Origin: Pseudomonas sp. SLFW
Lineage (GTDB): Bacteria; Pseudomonadota; Gammaproteobacteria; Pseudomonadales; Pseudomonadaceae
Length of the DNA stretch: 64,000 bases
Reading direction: 5' to 3'
Assembly: GCF_009905615.1 (NCBI RefSeq)
Contig: NZ_JAAAKW010000005.1
Coordinates: forward strand, 353,159 to 417,158
Shown here: piece after piece, positions 8,502 through 17,743 of the stretch
Position numbering within the stretch: the stretch's first letter is position 1
Layout: the number at the start of each line of letters is the position of its first letter
Made by a program: the position numbers and the translations under genes
The notes under the pieces: model-generated
The model's input: only the letters and a program-made list of their open reading frames with translations
Told to the model about the DNA's origin: nothing
Database searches by the model: none

Positions 8502-10736
8502 TTACGCACTCAGCGTCGGTGGTAACTCCATCAGCTTGTCCAGTGTGATCGGCAAATCACGAATCCGCTTGCCGGTGGCATGGGCCACGGCATTCGCCAC
8601 CGCAGCGGCCAGGCCCGTGATGCCGATCTCGCCAATCCCCCGCGCCCCGAACTCGTTCAGTTCATAGTCCGGGTAGTCGAGCAGAATCACGTCGATCTCC
8701 GGCTGGTCCGCATGCACCGGCACCACGTACTCGGCGTAGTTGTTGTTCACCGGCATGCCGTTGCGCTCATCGAAGTCCGTGCCTTCGAACAGCGCCATGC
8801 CGACGCCCATCACAATTGCCCCTTCGACCTGATTGAGCGCAGTCTTGTGGTTGATCACCTTGCCGACGTCGATAGCGCTGACCACCCGCGCCACCCGCAG
8901 CCGGGAAATGCCCGGGTCCCAACGCACCTCGACGAAATGCACCCCGAATGACCGAAACGAATGCTTGCTGGTGTCATTCATGCCGGTCTTGGCCTCGCCA
9001 AAGGCGCTGGATTGTTTCTGTGCCTTGAGCACGTCAGCAATCGCGAAGGTCTTGTCACCGCTCTTCAACTGACCCTGCTCGAAGCTGACCTGATCGGCCT
9101 TGGCCCCGGCAAACACGCCTTTGGGCGCCGTGGAGAGCACCTTCAATTGCTCGACCGCCTGACGCGTCGCTTCAGCAATCGCGGGGAGCACGCTGGCCGT
9201 CGCCCAGGAGCCACCGGACACCGGCGCGGGTGGAAACGACGAGTTGCCCAGTTCGACCTCGATCTTGTCCAGCGGGATGCCCGTGATGCTGCTCACCACT
9301 TGGGCGACGATGGTGTAGGTGCCGGTGCCGATGTCCTGCACGCCGCAGATCGCATAGGCCGTGCCGTCGGCGCGCAACGACACTTGCGCCTCCGCAGGCG
9401 TGCGGTAGGCGTCCCAGTTACAAGCCGCCATGCCGTAGCCGATGATCTCGTGACCGTCTTTCATCGAGCCCGGCTTCGGATCGCGCTTGCTCCAGCCAAA
9501 GCGCTCGCCGGCCTGATCAATGCACGCCTGCAAATGGTTGCTCGACCACGGCAAGTTCTGGCTTTCGTCACGCTCGGAGACATTCAGCTTGCGGAAGGCC
9601 AGCGGGTCCATGCCGACTTTATCGGCCATCTCGTCCATCGCCGACTCCAGCGCGAACAGACCCGGCGCGGCCCCCGGTGCACGCATCGACGTCGGCGTGC
9701 CGCGATTGACCTCAATGATCTTGTGGCTGGTCAGCACGTTGGCGCAGCTGTAGAGGCTTTTGGTCGAGGTCCCGCAGTTTTCCTTGTACGGGTCGGTAAA
9801 CGACGTGGTGTTGATCGATTCGTGACGCACCGACACCAGCTTGCCCTTGTCATCCGTGGCGAGGCGCAAGCGTTGACGGGTTTCCGGCCGGTGCCCCGTG
9901 GTGGTGAACATCTGTTCGCGAGGCACGACCAATTGCACCGGGCGATTGAGCACTTTCGCCGCGCCACTGGCGGCGACGGAGTGGGGCCAGATCCACAGCT
10001 TGCTGCCGAAGCCCGAGCCAATGAACGGCGCCCGGACTTCGACCTTTTCCGGGATCAGACCGAAAATTTTCGCCAGCGAATTGCGATGCGCAACGACGCC
10101 CTGACTGGCCTCGTAGACGATCAACCGACCGTCTTCCCAACTGGCGACGGTCGCGTGCATTTCCATCGGGTTGTGGGTTTCGACGGGGGTGGTGTAGGTC
10201 GCATCAATGCTGTGGGCGGCGCTGTCGAATGCCGCACCCGCGTCGCCACGACTGTGGCCGGGGCTGCCGTCCTGCAGCTTGCCCGCCTTCATGCCCTGTT
10301 CGAGGTTGGCCACCGCATCGGTCTTGCTGTAGCTGACCTTGACCTTATAGGCCGCCGCTCGTGCGTGTTCGAAGGTGTCGGCCACCACCAGCGCGACGAA
10401 CTGCCCGGCGTAGTAAACCGTGTCGTCTTCGAACGGCAGACGGCTTTCGTCGGACTTGGCGGCCTTGAGGATCTGTGCGAACGACATCGGCAATGTCGAG
10501 TTGTGGTACAGCTCAGGGAAATTGCCGTGGTGAAAGATGTCCAGCACGCCGGGGGATTTGCGCGCGGCGTCCAGGTCTAGCCCGGTCACCTTGCCACTGG
10601 CAATGGTACTGAATACGCCATAGCCGTAGGCCATGTTTTTCAGGTGATGGTCAGAGGCATACATCGCGGTGCCGGTGACCTTGCGTCGGCCGTCGATGCG
10701 CCGGGGCGCCGCGCCGATCATGTTTGAATCCGTCAT
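8502..10736 (-). CDS. Periplasmic aldehyde oxidoreductase, molybdenum-binding subunit (PaoC-like)
   Basis: 744 residues, xanthine dehydrogenase family large subunit, close in size to E. coli PaoC (732). Begins MTDSNMIGAAPRRIDGRRKVTG, the family's opening motif, and ends with the GIGEIG segment holding the catalytic glutamate. Other cofactor-site motifs: GSGFGSK near residue 240 and MRAPGAAPG near 350. It would oxidise aromatic or aliphatic aldehydes to acids with a molybdopterin cytosine dinucleotide cofactor. Last gene of a three-gene operon 16 bp after the FAD subunit. No own signal peptide; export would be with the Tat-tagged small subunit. A PaoD/XdhC insertion chaperone is not next to it. 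Isoquinoline 1-oxidoreductase-like activity cannot be excluded. Confidence 0.88.
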   Translation of the reverse strand: MTDSNMIGAAPRRIDGRRKVTGTAMYASDHHLKNMAYGYGVFSTIASGKVTGLDLDAARKSPGVLDIFHHGNFPELYHNSTLPMSFAQILKAAKSDESRLPFEDDTVYYAGQFVALVVADTFEHARAAAYKVKVSYSKTDAVANLEQGMKAGKLQDGSPGHSRGDAGAAFDSAAHSIDATYTTPVETHNPMEMHATVASWEDGRLIVYEASQGVVAHRNSLAKIFGLIPEKVEVRAPFIGSGFGSKLWIWPHSVAASGAAKVLNRPVQLVVPREQMFTTTGHRPETRQRLRLATDDKGKLVSVRHESINTTSFTDPYKENCGTSTKSLYSCANVLTSHKIIEVNRGTPTSMRAPGAAPGLFALESAMDEMADKVGMDPLAFRKLNVSERDESQNLPWSSNHLQACIDQAGERFGWSKRDPKPGSMKDGHEIIGYGMAACNWDAYRTPAEAQVSLRADGTAYAICGVQDIGTGTYTIVAQVVSSITGIPLDKIEVELGNSSFPPAPVSGGSWATASVLPAIAEATRQAVEQLKVLSTAPKGVFAGAKADQVSFEQGQLKSGDKTFAIADVLKAQKQSSAFGEAKTGMNDTSKHSFRSFGVHFVEVRWDPGISRLRVARVVSAIDVGKVINHKTALNQVEGAIVMGVGMALFEGTDFDERNGMPVNNNYAEYVVPVHADQPEIDVILLDYPDYELNEFGARGIGEIGITGLAAAVANAVAHATGKRIRDLPITLDKLMELPPTLSA

Positions 10737-10752
10737 GTCTCGATCCTCCCGA

Positions 10753-11736
10753 TCAGGCCGTCAGCGTGCTGAGGTTGCGCACGATCGCCTGCTGCCCGAG
10801 GGCAATCTTGTAGGCGTTGTGGCGGTATGGTTTGGCGCCCTGCAACGCAAGGGCGGCGGCTTTTTCCATGTTTTGCGGGGTCAACGTCGCACCTTTCAAG
10901 GCGCGCTCCGCTTCCAGGGCACGCCACGGCTTGGTGCCGACGCCGCCCATCGCGATGCGCGCTTCACGCACGGTGTTGCCGTCCATCACCAGAATCACCG
11001 CGCTCGAAGCGAGGGCGAACTGGTACGAGGCGCGGTCACGCAATTTCAGGTAACCGGACTTGCTGTTGGCCAGCGGCGCGTCCAGCACCACGTGGGTGAT
11101 CAACTCGTCATCCTGCAAGGCGTGTTCTTTCCACGGAGTCGAGCCGGGCAGCAGATGGAAGTCGAGAAAGTCGACGCTGCGTGAACCCTTCGGCCCTTGC
11201 ACCTCGACCTTCGCGCCAATCGCCGCCATCGCCACGCACATGTCCGACGGGTGGGTCGCGATGCATTGATCGCTGGTGCCCAACACTGCATGCACGCTGC
11301 GGTTATGACCGTCGATGGCGGCACAGCCCGAACCGGGCTCGCGTTTATTGCAGGCCGAATGGCCGTCGCGGAAATAATTGCAGCGCACCCGCTGCATGAC
11401 GTTGCCTGCGGTGGTGGCCTTGTTGCGCAACTGCGTGGTGGCGCCGGACAGCAACGCCTGGGACAGCACCGGGTAGTGCTCGACGATGTAAGGGTGGTGG
11501 GCCAGGGTGGCGTTGGTCACCAACGCGCCGACGCGCACGCTGCCGTCTTTCTGCACTTCGACCTGCTTGAGGGACAGGTGATTGACGTCGATGACCTGGT
11601 CGGCGGGCATCACGTCCAGTTTCACCAGGTCCAGCAGGGTGGTGCCGCCCGCGAGAAAGAAGGCGGTCTGGCTTTTCGAGTGGGTCGTCACGGCCTGCTC
11701 AACGCTGCTGGCGCGCACATAATCGAGGGCTCTCAT
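10753..11736 (-). CDS. Aldehyde oxidoreductase FAD subunit with extra [4Fe-4S] insertion (PaoB-like)
   Basis: 327 residues, molybdopterin dehydrogenase FAD-binding fold (FLAGGTTLLDLVK near residues 27-39; GATTQLRNKATTAGNVMQR near 98-116). It passes electrons from the molybdenum subunit to the acceptor. An insertion with Cys119, Cys129, Cys138 and Cys158 (NYFRDGHSACNKREPGSGC) matches the additional 4Fe-4S cluster known in E. coli PaoB and absent from most relatives. The start at 11736 has a perfect AGGAGGTGA and overlaps the stop of the upstream gene by one base (TGATG), so the two are translationally coupled. Confidence 0.9.
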   Translation of the reverse strand: MRALDYVRASSVEQAVTTHSKSQTAFFLAGGTTLLDLVKLDVMPADQVIDVNHLSLKQVEVQKDGSVRVGALVTNATLAHHPYIVEHYPVLSQALLSGATTQLRNKATTAGNVMQRVRCNYFRDGHSACNKREPGSGCAAIDGHNRSVHAVLGTSDQCIATHPSDMCVAMAAIGAKVEVQGPKGSRSVDFLDFHLLPGSTPWKEHALQDDELITHVVLDAPLANSKSGYLKLRDRASYQFALASSAVILVMDGNTVREARIAMGGVGTKPWRALEAERALKGATLTPQNMEKAAALALQGAKPYRHNAYKIALGQQAIVRNLSTLTA

Positions 11737-12398
11737 CAGGTCACCTCCTGCAATTTGATCCGCGCACTTTGAATGGCGGCCAGGATGTTCTTGTAGGCGC
11801 CGCATCGGCAGATATTGCCGCTCATGGCTTCGCGTACGCTGTGGTCGTCGCTGCCAATGTTTTTGTCTTGCAACACCGCCACGGCGCTCATGATCTGGCC
11901 GCTGGTGCAGTAGCCGCACTGGTAGGCGTCGTGTTCCCAGAACGCTTCCTGCACCGGGTGCAGTTTGCCGTCCTTCGCCAGACCTTCGACGGTGGTGATC
12001 TCGTCGCCTTCGTGCATGGCCGCCAGCGACAGGCACGAATTGATGGCCGTGCCGTTGACGTGAACGGTGCACGCACCGCACTGGCCGTGGTCGCAGCCTT
12101 TCTTGGTGCCGGTCAGTTGCAGGCGATCACGCAGCACATCCAGCAGTGCGGCGTTGGCCGGGAGGTTGAGCGTATGGGCCTGGCCGTTGACCTTGAGGGT
12201 CATACGCCGTTCGTCTTTGGCGGGCGGATCGACGTCGTCGGCCACGGCGGCCTGGGCTTCGAGGGCTTGGGTCCACATCGGAGCCGTGGCTGCCGCGAGG
12301 CCGGACACACCAATGGATTTCAGGAAATTTCGTCGCGACGGCACGGTGAAGGCCGTGAGGTCGGACACAGGTTCTTTGTGATCAGGCTGATCGGTCAT
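11736..12398 (-). CDS. Aldehyde oxidoreductase 2Fe-2S subunit with Tat signal (PaoA-like)
   Basis: 220 residues. The N-terminus has a twin-arginine signal, SRRNFLKSIGVSGLAAATAP (about residues 22-41), so the complex should be exported folded to the periplasm. Two 2Fe-2S sites follow: GCDHGQCGACTVHVNG with a downstream Cys for the plant-type cluster, and the second cluster in CGYCTSGQIMS and CRCGAYKNI. Start at 12398 has GAGGAA seven bases ahead; an ATG seven codons upstream lacks this. First gene of the pao-like operon. Confidence 0.92.
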   Translation of the reverse strand: MTDQPDHKEPVSDLTAFTVPSRRNFLKSIGVSGLAAATAPMWTQALEAQAAVADDVDPPAKDERRMTLKVNGQAHTLNLPANAALLDVLRDRLQLTGTKKGCDHGQCGACTVHVNGTAINSCLSLAAMHEGDEITTVEGLAKDGKLHPVQEAFWEHDAYQCGYCTSGQIMSAVAVLQDKNIGSDDHSVREAMSGNICRCGAYKNILAAIQSARIKLQEVT

Positions 12399-12758
12399 GG
12401 ACAGGTTCCTCGTCAGCATTGAGTCAGGCCCGGCGCTGACGGTGAGCAGCGAACGGGCATCTGCGGCAGTGAAAGCGTCAAGTCACCCACGATAAACAAT
12501 GAGCGAACCAAGCATTCATTCGAATAACTGCATGCACTGTTGAAGATTTCTCGCCAATCCCCCGACGTACTCGTTGCGTTCGGCATCGACGTCTTGCGGA
12601 GAAAGCGTTGCCACGGGGGGAGCAGCATCACCCCAGAGTTAATGACCTGAGGCAATGGGGTTGGTTGCGGATAATTTACGGAGGTCGAAACACAGAATGT
12701 TACGAAAGCCCCGGGCCGACGGGGTAGGTTTCCCCGACAGCCCGGTGGTCGAAACGCG
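12399..12758. other. Intergenic region upstream of the pao-like operon
   Basis: 360 bp between the operon start and the end of the alcohol dehydrogenase gene. Besides the hairpin at 12711-12745 no gene or clear regulator site is visible. An 80-codon open frame on the minus strand has no ribosome binding site and a composition unlike a protein, and is not called. Confidence 0.5.
12711..12745 (-). terminator. Hairpin after alcohol dehydrogenase gene, possible terminator
   Basis: A two-part stem, CCGGGC/GCCCGG outside and CGGGG/CCCCG inside, 14 bp past the stop codon of the minus-strand dehydrogenase. Only a short T-rich stretch follows on that strand, so termination efficiency is uncertain. 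Confidence 0.5.
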
Positions 12759-13823
12759 TCAGGCCGCCGACGCTTCTTCTTTCAGCGTGGCCATGTCGAT
12801 CACGAAACGGTACTTCACGTCACCCTTGATCATGCGCTCGTAGGCTTCGTTGATGTCTTTCATGTGGATCATTTCGATGTCGGAGACGATGCCGTGCCTG
12901 GCACAGAAATCCAGCATTTCCTGGGTCTCCTGAATGCCGCCGATCAGCGAGCCGGCGAGGCTACGACGTTTGAAGATCAGGTTGAACACCGACGGCGACG
13001 GGTGCGGGCTGTCAGGTGCGCCCACGAGGGTCATGGTGCCGTCGCGCTTGAGCAGGTTGAGGAAGGCGTCCAGATCGTGAGGTGCCGCTACGGTGTTGAG
13101 GATGAAGTCCAGGGAATTGGCTTGCTTGGCCATTTCATCGGCGTTCTTCGACACCACGACTTCGTCGGCGCCCAGTCGCTTGCCGTCTTCGCGCTTGTTT
13201 GGCGAGGTGGTGAACAGCACCACGTGAGCGCCCATGGCATGGGCGATCTTCACGGCCATGTGGCCCAGGCCGCCCAGACCCACCACACCGACTTTTTTAC
13301 CCGGGCCGACTTTCCAGTGGTGCAGCGGCGAGTAGGTGGTGATACCCGCGCACAGCAGCGGTGCGACGGCGGCGAGGTTGTCGCTGTGGGAGATTTTCAG
13401 GACGAATTTCTCTTTCACCACGATCTTGTCGGAGTAGCCACCGAAGGTGTTTTCACCGCCGAACACCGGGCCGTTGTAAGTGCCGGTGAAACCGCTTTCA
13501 CAATATTGCTCTTCACCTTCCGCGCAGGACGCGCAATGCTGACAGCTGTCGACCATGCAGCCGACGCCGGCGAGGTCACCGACCTTGAAGTTTTTCACGT
13601 TGGCGCCCACCGCCGTGACCTTGCCCACGATTTCATGGCCCGGCACCGACGGGTAGAGCGTGTTGTGCCATTCGTTGCGGGCCGTGTGCAGGTCGGAGTG
13701 GCAGACGCCGCAGAACAGGATGTCGATCTGCACGTCATCAGCCCCCGGCTCACGTCGCTCGATGTGCAGCGGGGCCAGTTTTTCCGAGGCTGATTTTGCG
13801 GCATAGCTGTAAGTCTTGATCAT
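12759..13823 (-). CDS. Zinc-dependent NAD(P) alcohol dehydrogenase (YahK/cinnamyl-alcohol type)
   Basis: 354 residues, medium-chain dehydrogenase. Catalytic zinc ligands are in CGVCHSDLH and GHEIVG; the structural zinc lobe shows four cysteines in DSCQHCASCAEGEEQYC. The nucleotide site is GVVGLGGLGHMAVKIA near residue 180. It reduces aldehydes to alcohols, most like YahK/AdhC enzymes that use NADPH. Standing between an aldehyde oxidase and a c-di-GMP gene, it may share aldehyde detoxification with the former, an inference. AGGAG lies 11 bases before ATG. Confidence 0.92.
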   Translation of the reverse strand: MIKTYSYAAKSASEKLAPLHIERREPGADDVQIDILFCGVCHSDLHTARNEWHNTLYPSVPGHEIVGKVTAVGANVKNFKVGDLAGVGCMVDSCQHCASCAEGEEQYCESGFTGTYNGPVFGGENTFGGYSDKIVVKEKFVLKISHSDNLAAVAPLLCAGITTYSPLHHWKVGPGKKVGVVGLGGLGHMAVKIAHAMGAHVVLFTTSPNKREDGKRLGADEVVVSKNADEMAKQANSLDFILNTVAAPHDLDAFLNLLKRDGTMTLVGAPDSPHPSPSVFNLIFKRRSLAGSLIGGIQETQEMLDFCARHGIVSDIEMIHMKDINEAYERMIKGDVKYRFVIDMATLKEEASAA

Positions 13824-14132
13824 TTTTCAATCAACTCCTGAGGACGAGGTAGGTTGGAGACGCAGTAATCAGAGACAGGTAACAACAAGGGAAGGTCCGG
13901 GATCGAGACACCATCATTTAATGTGGGTCGATCTGACCAGCGTGCGCGGAAAATCTTTCATTTCAACGGTTGACTGCCGATATAGAACTGAGACTCAGGC
14001 AACTGTCACGTGAAATGTCGTGAAATCGCGTTTTTTTCGTCGTTTATAGGCAGCTGGAACGAATATGGCGCTTGCATCCCTCAGTCAGACCCCATGAAGA
14101 TAGCTCAGTCCCACGCTGGCAATGGAGCGCCT
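13824..14132. other. Divergent promoter region, alcohol dehydrogenase / GGDEF-EAL gene
   Basis: 309 bp holding both divergent promoters. I see no hairpin, repeat or recognisable operator in it. The frame of the downstream gene is open from 14010, but the part before 14133 lacks a ribosome binding site. Confidence 0.5.
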
Positions 14133-17015
14133 ATGAATTCCCACGTCACGAATCCTGTTCAGCGCTCGCCGGCGACCGAGGAAACAGCGTGTCAGGCAGA
14201 TGATGGTTCGGAAAATGCGACATCGATGATCGACGAAAACTCTCTCGAAGCAGTGCTGAAAGCTGCGACCAGCGCGACCCCCGGATTGAGCTGGGCCGCC
14301 TACCGTGCCAACCGGCACATGCATTTGTTGGGGCAGGGCGATGCCGCGACCGAGTGGCCGTCACTCATTCCCCGAGAAGGCTTCGACGCTTTCTGTCGCG
14401 ATCATGGATTACACCGCTGGGTGACCGGGCATGGCGAAAGCCCGTTGGGCTGGTTGCTGACCCCCGAACGCGAGTCGAGCAATCCGTTTTTACTGGTGTT
14501 GGCAAGCAAACTGGGACTGCGGTTACAGACCGATGCCCTGACCCGCGCCCAAGCCACACAACGGGTGCTGTACGAAATCACCTATCTGGCCAGTTCGACC
14601 CGTGACCGCCCGGCGTTTCTGCAAGGCGTGCACCGGCAACTGTCGACTCTGATCGACGCCGAGAACTTCTACCTGGCGCTGTACGAAGGGCACAGCGGCA
14701 AGATCACCTATCCCTATTACATCGACATCACCGATGTCGACGCGCTGGAAGCCGAGACCCAAGAGTTTCTCGATCCGGAACGGCTGTCCATGACCGGTTA
14801 TGTGCTGACCACCGAGCAGCCGTTGTTCGTCGACGCGGCCGGAATCGAACGCGCCCAGTCTCAGGAACGGTTCTATTGCGTGGGGCATCGGCCCGAATTC
14901 TGGATGGGGGCGCCGCTGAAGAACGCTTCCGACGACGTGTTCGGCATGCTGGCGATGCAGGTTTACGACGTGTCACGGGTTTACAGCGTCGAGGATCAGG
15001 AGCTGTTTCTGGTGGTCGCGCGTCACGTGGCGATGGCGCTGGACCGCATCCTGCACCGCGCGCACCTGGAAGAAACCGTGGTGCGCCGCACGCTGGAGCT
15101 GTCGCGGCTCAACGACGCCCTGCGTAACGAAGTAGCCGACCGCGAGCGGGCCGAGCATTTGCAGAGCGCGCTGTTCCAGATCACCGAACTGTCCAGCCAG
15201 CCGGGGGACATGACCGACCTGTTCAAGAGCCTGCACGGGATTGTCGGCGAACTGCTGTTTGCCCTGAACTTCTACATTGCGCTGTACGACGACGCCACGG
15301 ACGAGGTGACCTTTCCGTACTACGTCGACGAACGCCTGACCCGCCGCCCGGACCCCCGTCGCGGCGAGCGCGGTTTCACTGAGTACGTGATTCGCCAGCG
15401 TCGCCCTTGCCTGATCGACAGTGCCGAGGCGCGACGTCTGGAGGGCAATGGCGAAATCACGATTCAGAACGAGATCAATCGATCCTGTTCCTGGCTGGGC
15501 ATTCCGCTGTTTGACGGCGACACCGTGCGCGGTGTGCTGGCGGTGCAGAGTTATTCGCCCCATGTCAGTTATTCGCTGCGTGATCAGGATTTGCTGACGT
15601 TCGTCTCGCGGCACATCGACACGGCGCTGTCCCGTCGCAGCGCCGCCGAAGCCATTCATACGGCCAACGTCCGGCTGGAAGCCCGAGTGCAGGACCGCAC
15701 CCGAGAGCTGGACTACGCCAACGCCAAGTTACAGCACGAAAACGCCCACGATTCCCTGACCGGGTTGCCCAATCGCAGCCACTTGCAACAGCGCTTGCAG
15801 GGCGCCTGGCAGGCGTTTTGCGCCCATGGTCAGGACCTGGCCGTCATGTTCATCGACCTCGACCGCTTCAAGATGGTCAACGACAGCCTTGGGCATCATT
15901 CGGGCGACCTCCTGCTGATTCAGGCGGCTGATCGCTTGCGCAGTTGCATGCGTGACAGCGACCTGCTGGCGCGGCTGGGTGGCGACGAGTTCGCGGTACT
16001 GGCGTATGCAGCGCCCCCTGATGTTACGGTCGCCATTGCCGAGCGCATCCTCCTGGCGTTCGATGTGCCGTTCTACATCGACGGACATGCCGTGTTTTCG
16101 TCGTGCAGCATTGGGGTGGTCGGCGCTGATCTGCAATTCCACAAAGAGCCCGCCGACCTGTTGCGAGATGCCGACACGGCGATGTACCGGGTCAAGAACG
16201 CTGGGCGCGACAGTTACGCCGTGTTCAACCAGGAAGTGCGGCGCGAGGTGTCCGACCAGATGGAGCAAGAGGGTGCGTTGCGTAACGCCCTCAAGCGCAC
16301 TGACGAATTGCTGCCGTATTTTCAGCCGATCATCGACGTTGCCACGGGCAAAATTCTGGCACTGGAAGCGCTCATCCGCTGGCGTCAGGCCGATGGCCGA
16401 GTGATCGCGCCGGGGCTGTTCCTGCCCGCGCTGGAAGGCCTGCGCCTGATTGGACGGCTGGACTATTACATGCTGCAACAGGTGGTGGCGATGTTGGCGC
16501 AGCCCAGTCATGCCCATTGGCCGACCGTTCACGTCAACTGTTCGAGCTACAGCATCAGCCGACCGGAATTCGCTGGCGAAGTGCTGGGACTGCTCGCGCA
16601 ACATGGCGTGGCGCCGTCGCGCATCTGTCTGGAATTGACCGAAGGTGCGCTGGTGGCCGAACCGGAACTGGCGCGTCAGGCCATGAAGCACTTGGCGGAC
16701 AACGGCGTCTCTACGGTGCTCGACGACTTCGGCGCCGGGTTCTCGTCGCTCAGTTACGTGCACCAGTACCATTTCAGCGGCCTGAAGATCGACAAATCCT
16801 TCACCCTCGAACTGACCACCAGCTCCCGCAGCCGCGCCATCGTCCGCGCCATCGTGCGCATGGCCGAATCGCTGGGGCTGACGGTGGTCGCCGAGGGTGT
16901 AGAAGACGCCGATACGTTGCAATTGCTGCGTGAAATGGGGGCAGGGCAGGCACAGGGGTATTACTTCTCGATGCCAGTGCCACAGGAGAAACTGGATTTG
17001 AGTGAGCTGCTCTGA
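14133..17015 (+). CDS. Dual GAF-GGDEF-EAL cyclic di-GMP protein
   Basis: 960 residues, cytosolic (no membrane segment). Two GAF domains (about 135-300 and 345-515), each followed by helical linkers, then GGDEF (about 550-705) and EAL (about 725-960). GGDEF motif intact at 616-620 with RxxD (RDSD) five residues before. EAL motif intact at 745-747 in LEALIRWR; downstream ELTEGAL, DDFGAGFSSLSY, KIDKSF and AEGVE supply the other metal and catalytic residues. Both cyclase and phosphodiesterase activities are therefore possible. GAF ligands unknown. Start chosen at 14133 (GGAG five bases before); ATG at 14094 is an alternative. Confidence 0.92.
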   Translation: MNSHVTNPVQRSPATEETACQADDGSENATSMIDENSLEAVLKAATSATPGLSWAAYRANRHMHLLGQGDAATEWPSLIPREGFDAFCRDHGLHRWVTGHGESPLGWLLTPERESSNPFLLVLASKLGLRLQTDALTRAQATQRVLYEITYLASSTRDRPAFLQGVHRQLSTLIDAENFYLALYEGHSGKITYPYYIDITDVDALEAETQEFLDPERLSMTGYVLTTEQPLFVDAAGIERAQSQERFYCVGHRPEFWMGAPLKNASDDVFGMLAMQVYDVSRVYSVEDQELFLVVARHVAMALDRILHRAHLEETVVRRTLELSRLNDALRNEVADRERAEHLQSALFQITELSSQPGDMTDLFKSLHGIVGELLFALNFYIALYDDATDEVTFPYYVDERLTRRPDPRRGERGFTEYVIRQRRPCLIDSAEARRLEGNGEITIQNEINRSCSWLGIPLFDGDTVRGVLAVQSYSPHVSYSLRDQDLLTFVSRHIDTALSRRSAAEAIHTANVRLEARVQDRTRELDYANAKLQHENAHDSLTGLPNRSHLQQRLQGAWQAFCAHGQDLAVMFIDLDRFKMVNDSLGHHSGDLLLIQAADRLRSCMRDSDLLARLGGDEFAVLAYAAPPDVTVAIAERILLAFDVPFYIDGHAVFSSCSIGVVGADLQFHKEPADLLRDADTAMYRVKNAGRDSYAVFNQEVRREVSDQMEQEGALRNALKRTDELLPYFQPIIDVATGKILALEALIRWRQADGRVIAPGLFLPALEGLRLIGRLDYYMLQQVVAMLAQPSHAHWPTVHVNCSSYSISRPEFAGEVLGLLAQHGVAPSRICLELTEGALVAEPELARQAMKHLADNGVSTVLDDFGAGFSSLSYVHQYHFSGLKIDKSFTLELTTSSRSRAIVRAIVRMAESLGLTVVAEGVEDADTLQLLREMGAGQAQGYYFSMPVPQEKLDLSELL

Positions 17016-17077
17016 CCCATCGGTTCATGACCTCTGCGGCCGCTCACCGGGGCTGATTGGATTGGGTGAGTCACCTG

Positions 17078-17135
17078 CAGCAGTCCGGCTTGCCGGCGCT
17101 GGCTCTGTAATATCGCCACCGTTGGCAAGCCATGC
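17078..17135. repeat. Degenerate REP pair, family B
   Basis: The left part reads CAGTCCGGCTTGCCGGCGCTGG and the right part GTTGGCAAGCC, an eroded version of the inverted pair seen intact at 61730-61819. Confidence 0.4.
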
Positions 17136-17203
17136 AGATACGGCGATGGCACACAGTCAACCCAGGCTTTCCAGCCCAATACGCCCTTGCTAGACTCGCG
17201 CCC

Positions 17204-17563
17204 ATGTCCGAATCCGATCCCGATACTCGCCCAGCCCTTCCCTACTACGCCTTCTGCCCGGTGATCACCGCGCTCGAGGTGATCGGCGAGCGCTGGGTGA
17301 TCCTCATTCTGCGCGACCTGCTGCGTAACCCCTCGCGACGCTTTCAGGATTTGCAGGACTCGCTCAAGGGGTGCGCCCCAAGCACGCTGTCCACCCGGCT
17401 CAAGGCCCTGGAAGCCAACGGTCTGATCGAGCGTCGTCTTTACGAGCAGCATCCGCCGCGGCTCGAATACCTGCTGACCGCCAAGGGACGTGAAGTCGGG
17501 CCCGTGGTGGCTTCGCTGCGTGACTGGGGCCTGCGTTTGCAGGATCAACAGCCACCGCGCTGA
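17204..17563 (+). CDS. HxlR-family transcriptional regulator
   Basis: 119 residues, winged helix-turn-helix. The signature FCPVITALEVIGERWVILIL with its N-terminal cysteine, followed by RRFQDLQDSLKGCAPSTLS and LKALEANGLIERR, is diagnostic. HxlR proteins often sense thiol-reactive compounds through this cysteine and control a neighbouring oxidoreductase; no obvious target is adjacent. Start at 17204 chosen because homologues begin shortly before the CPV motif. Confidence 0.9.
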   Translation: MSESDPDTRPALPYYAFCPVITALEVIGERWVILILRDLLRNPSRRFQDLQDSLKGCAPSTLSTRLKALEANGLIERRLYEQHPPRLEYLLTAKGREVGPVVASLRDWGLRLQDQQPPR

Positions 17564-17743
17564 GCGGCCAGAGCGGCGAAGGCCTGCCGTTCCCGGCAAG
17601 GCAACGCCGACATTGCCGCTTCCTTCGAAACCCTCTATGCCTTGCACCCCGCGTGGGGCGGGCCTTTCAGCGTATGTACCAGCATGTGGCATTGCTTTTG
17701 CTGCTATCGGAGGTGCATCGATAACCTGATAAGGAGGTGAAAG

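Noticed and set aside
12413..12655. 80-codon minus-strand frame before the aldehyde oxidoreductase operon
   Set aside because: No ribosome binding site, no family, in a promoter region.
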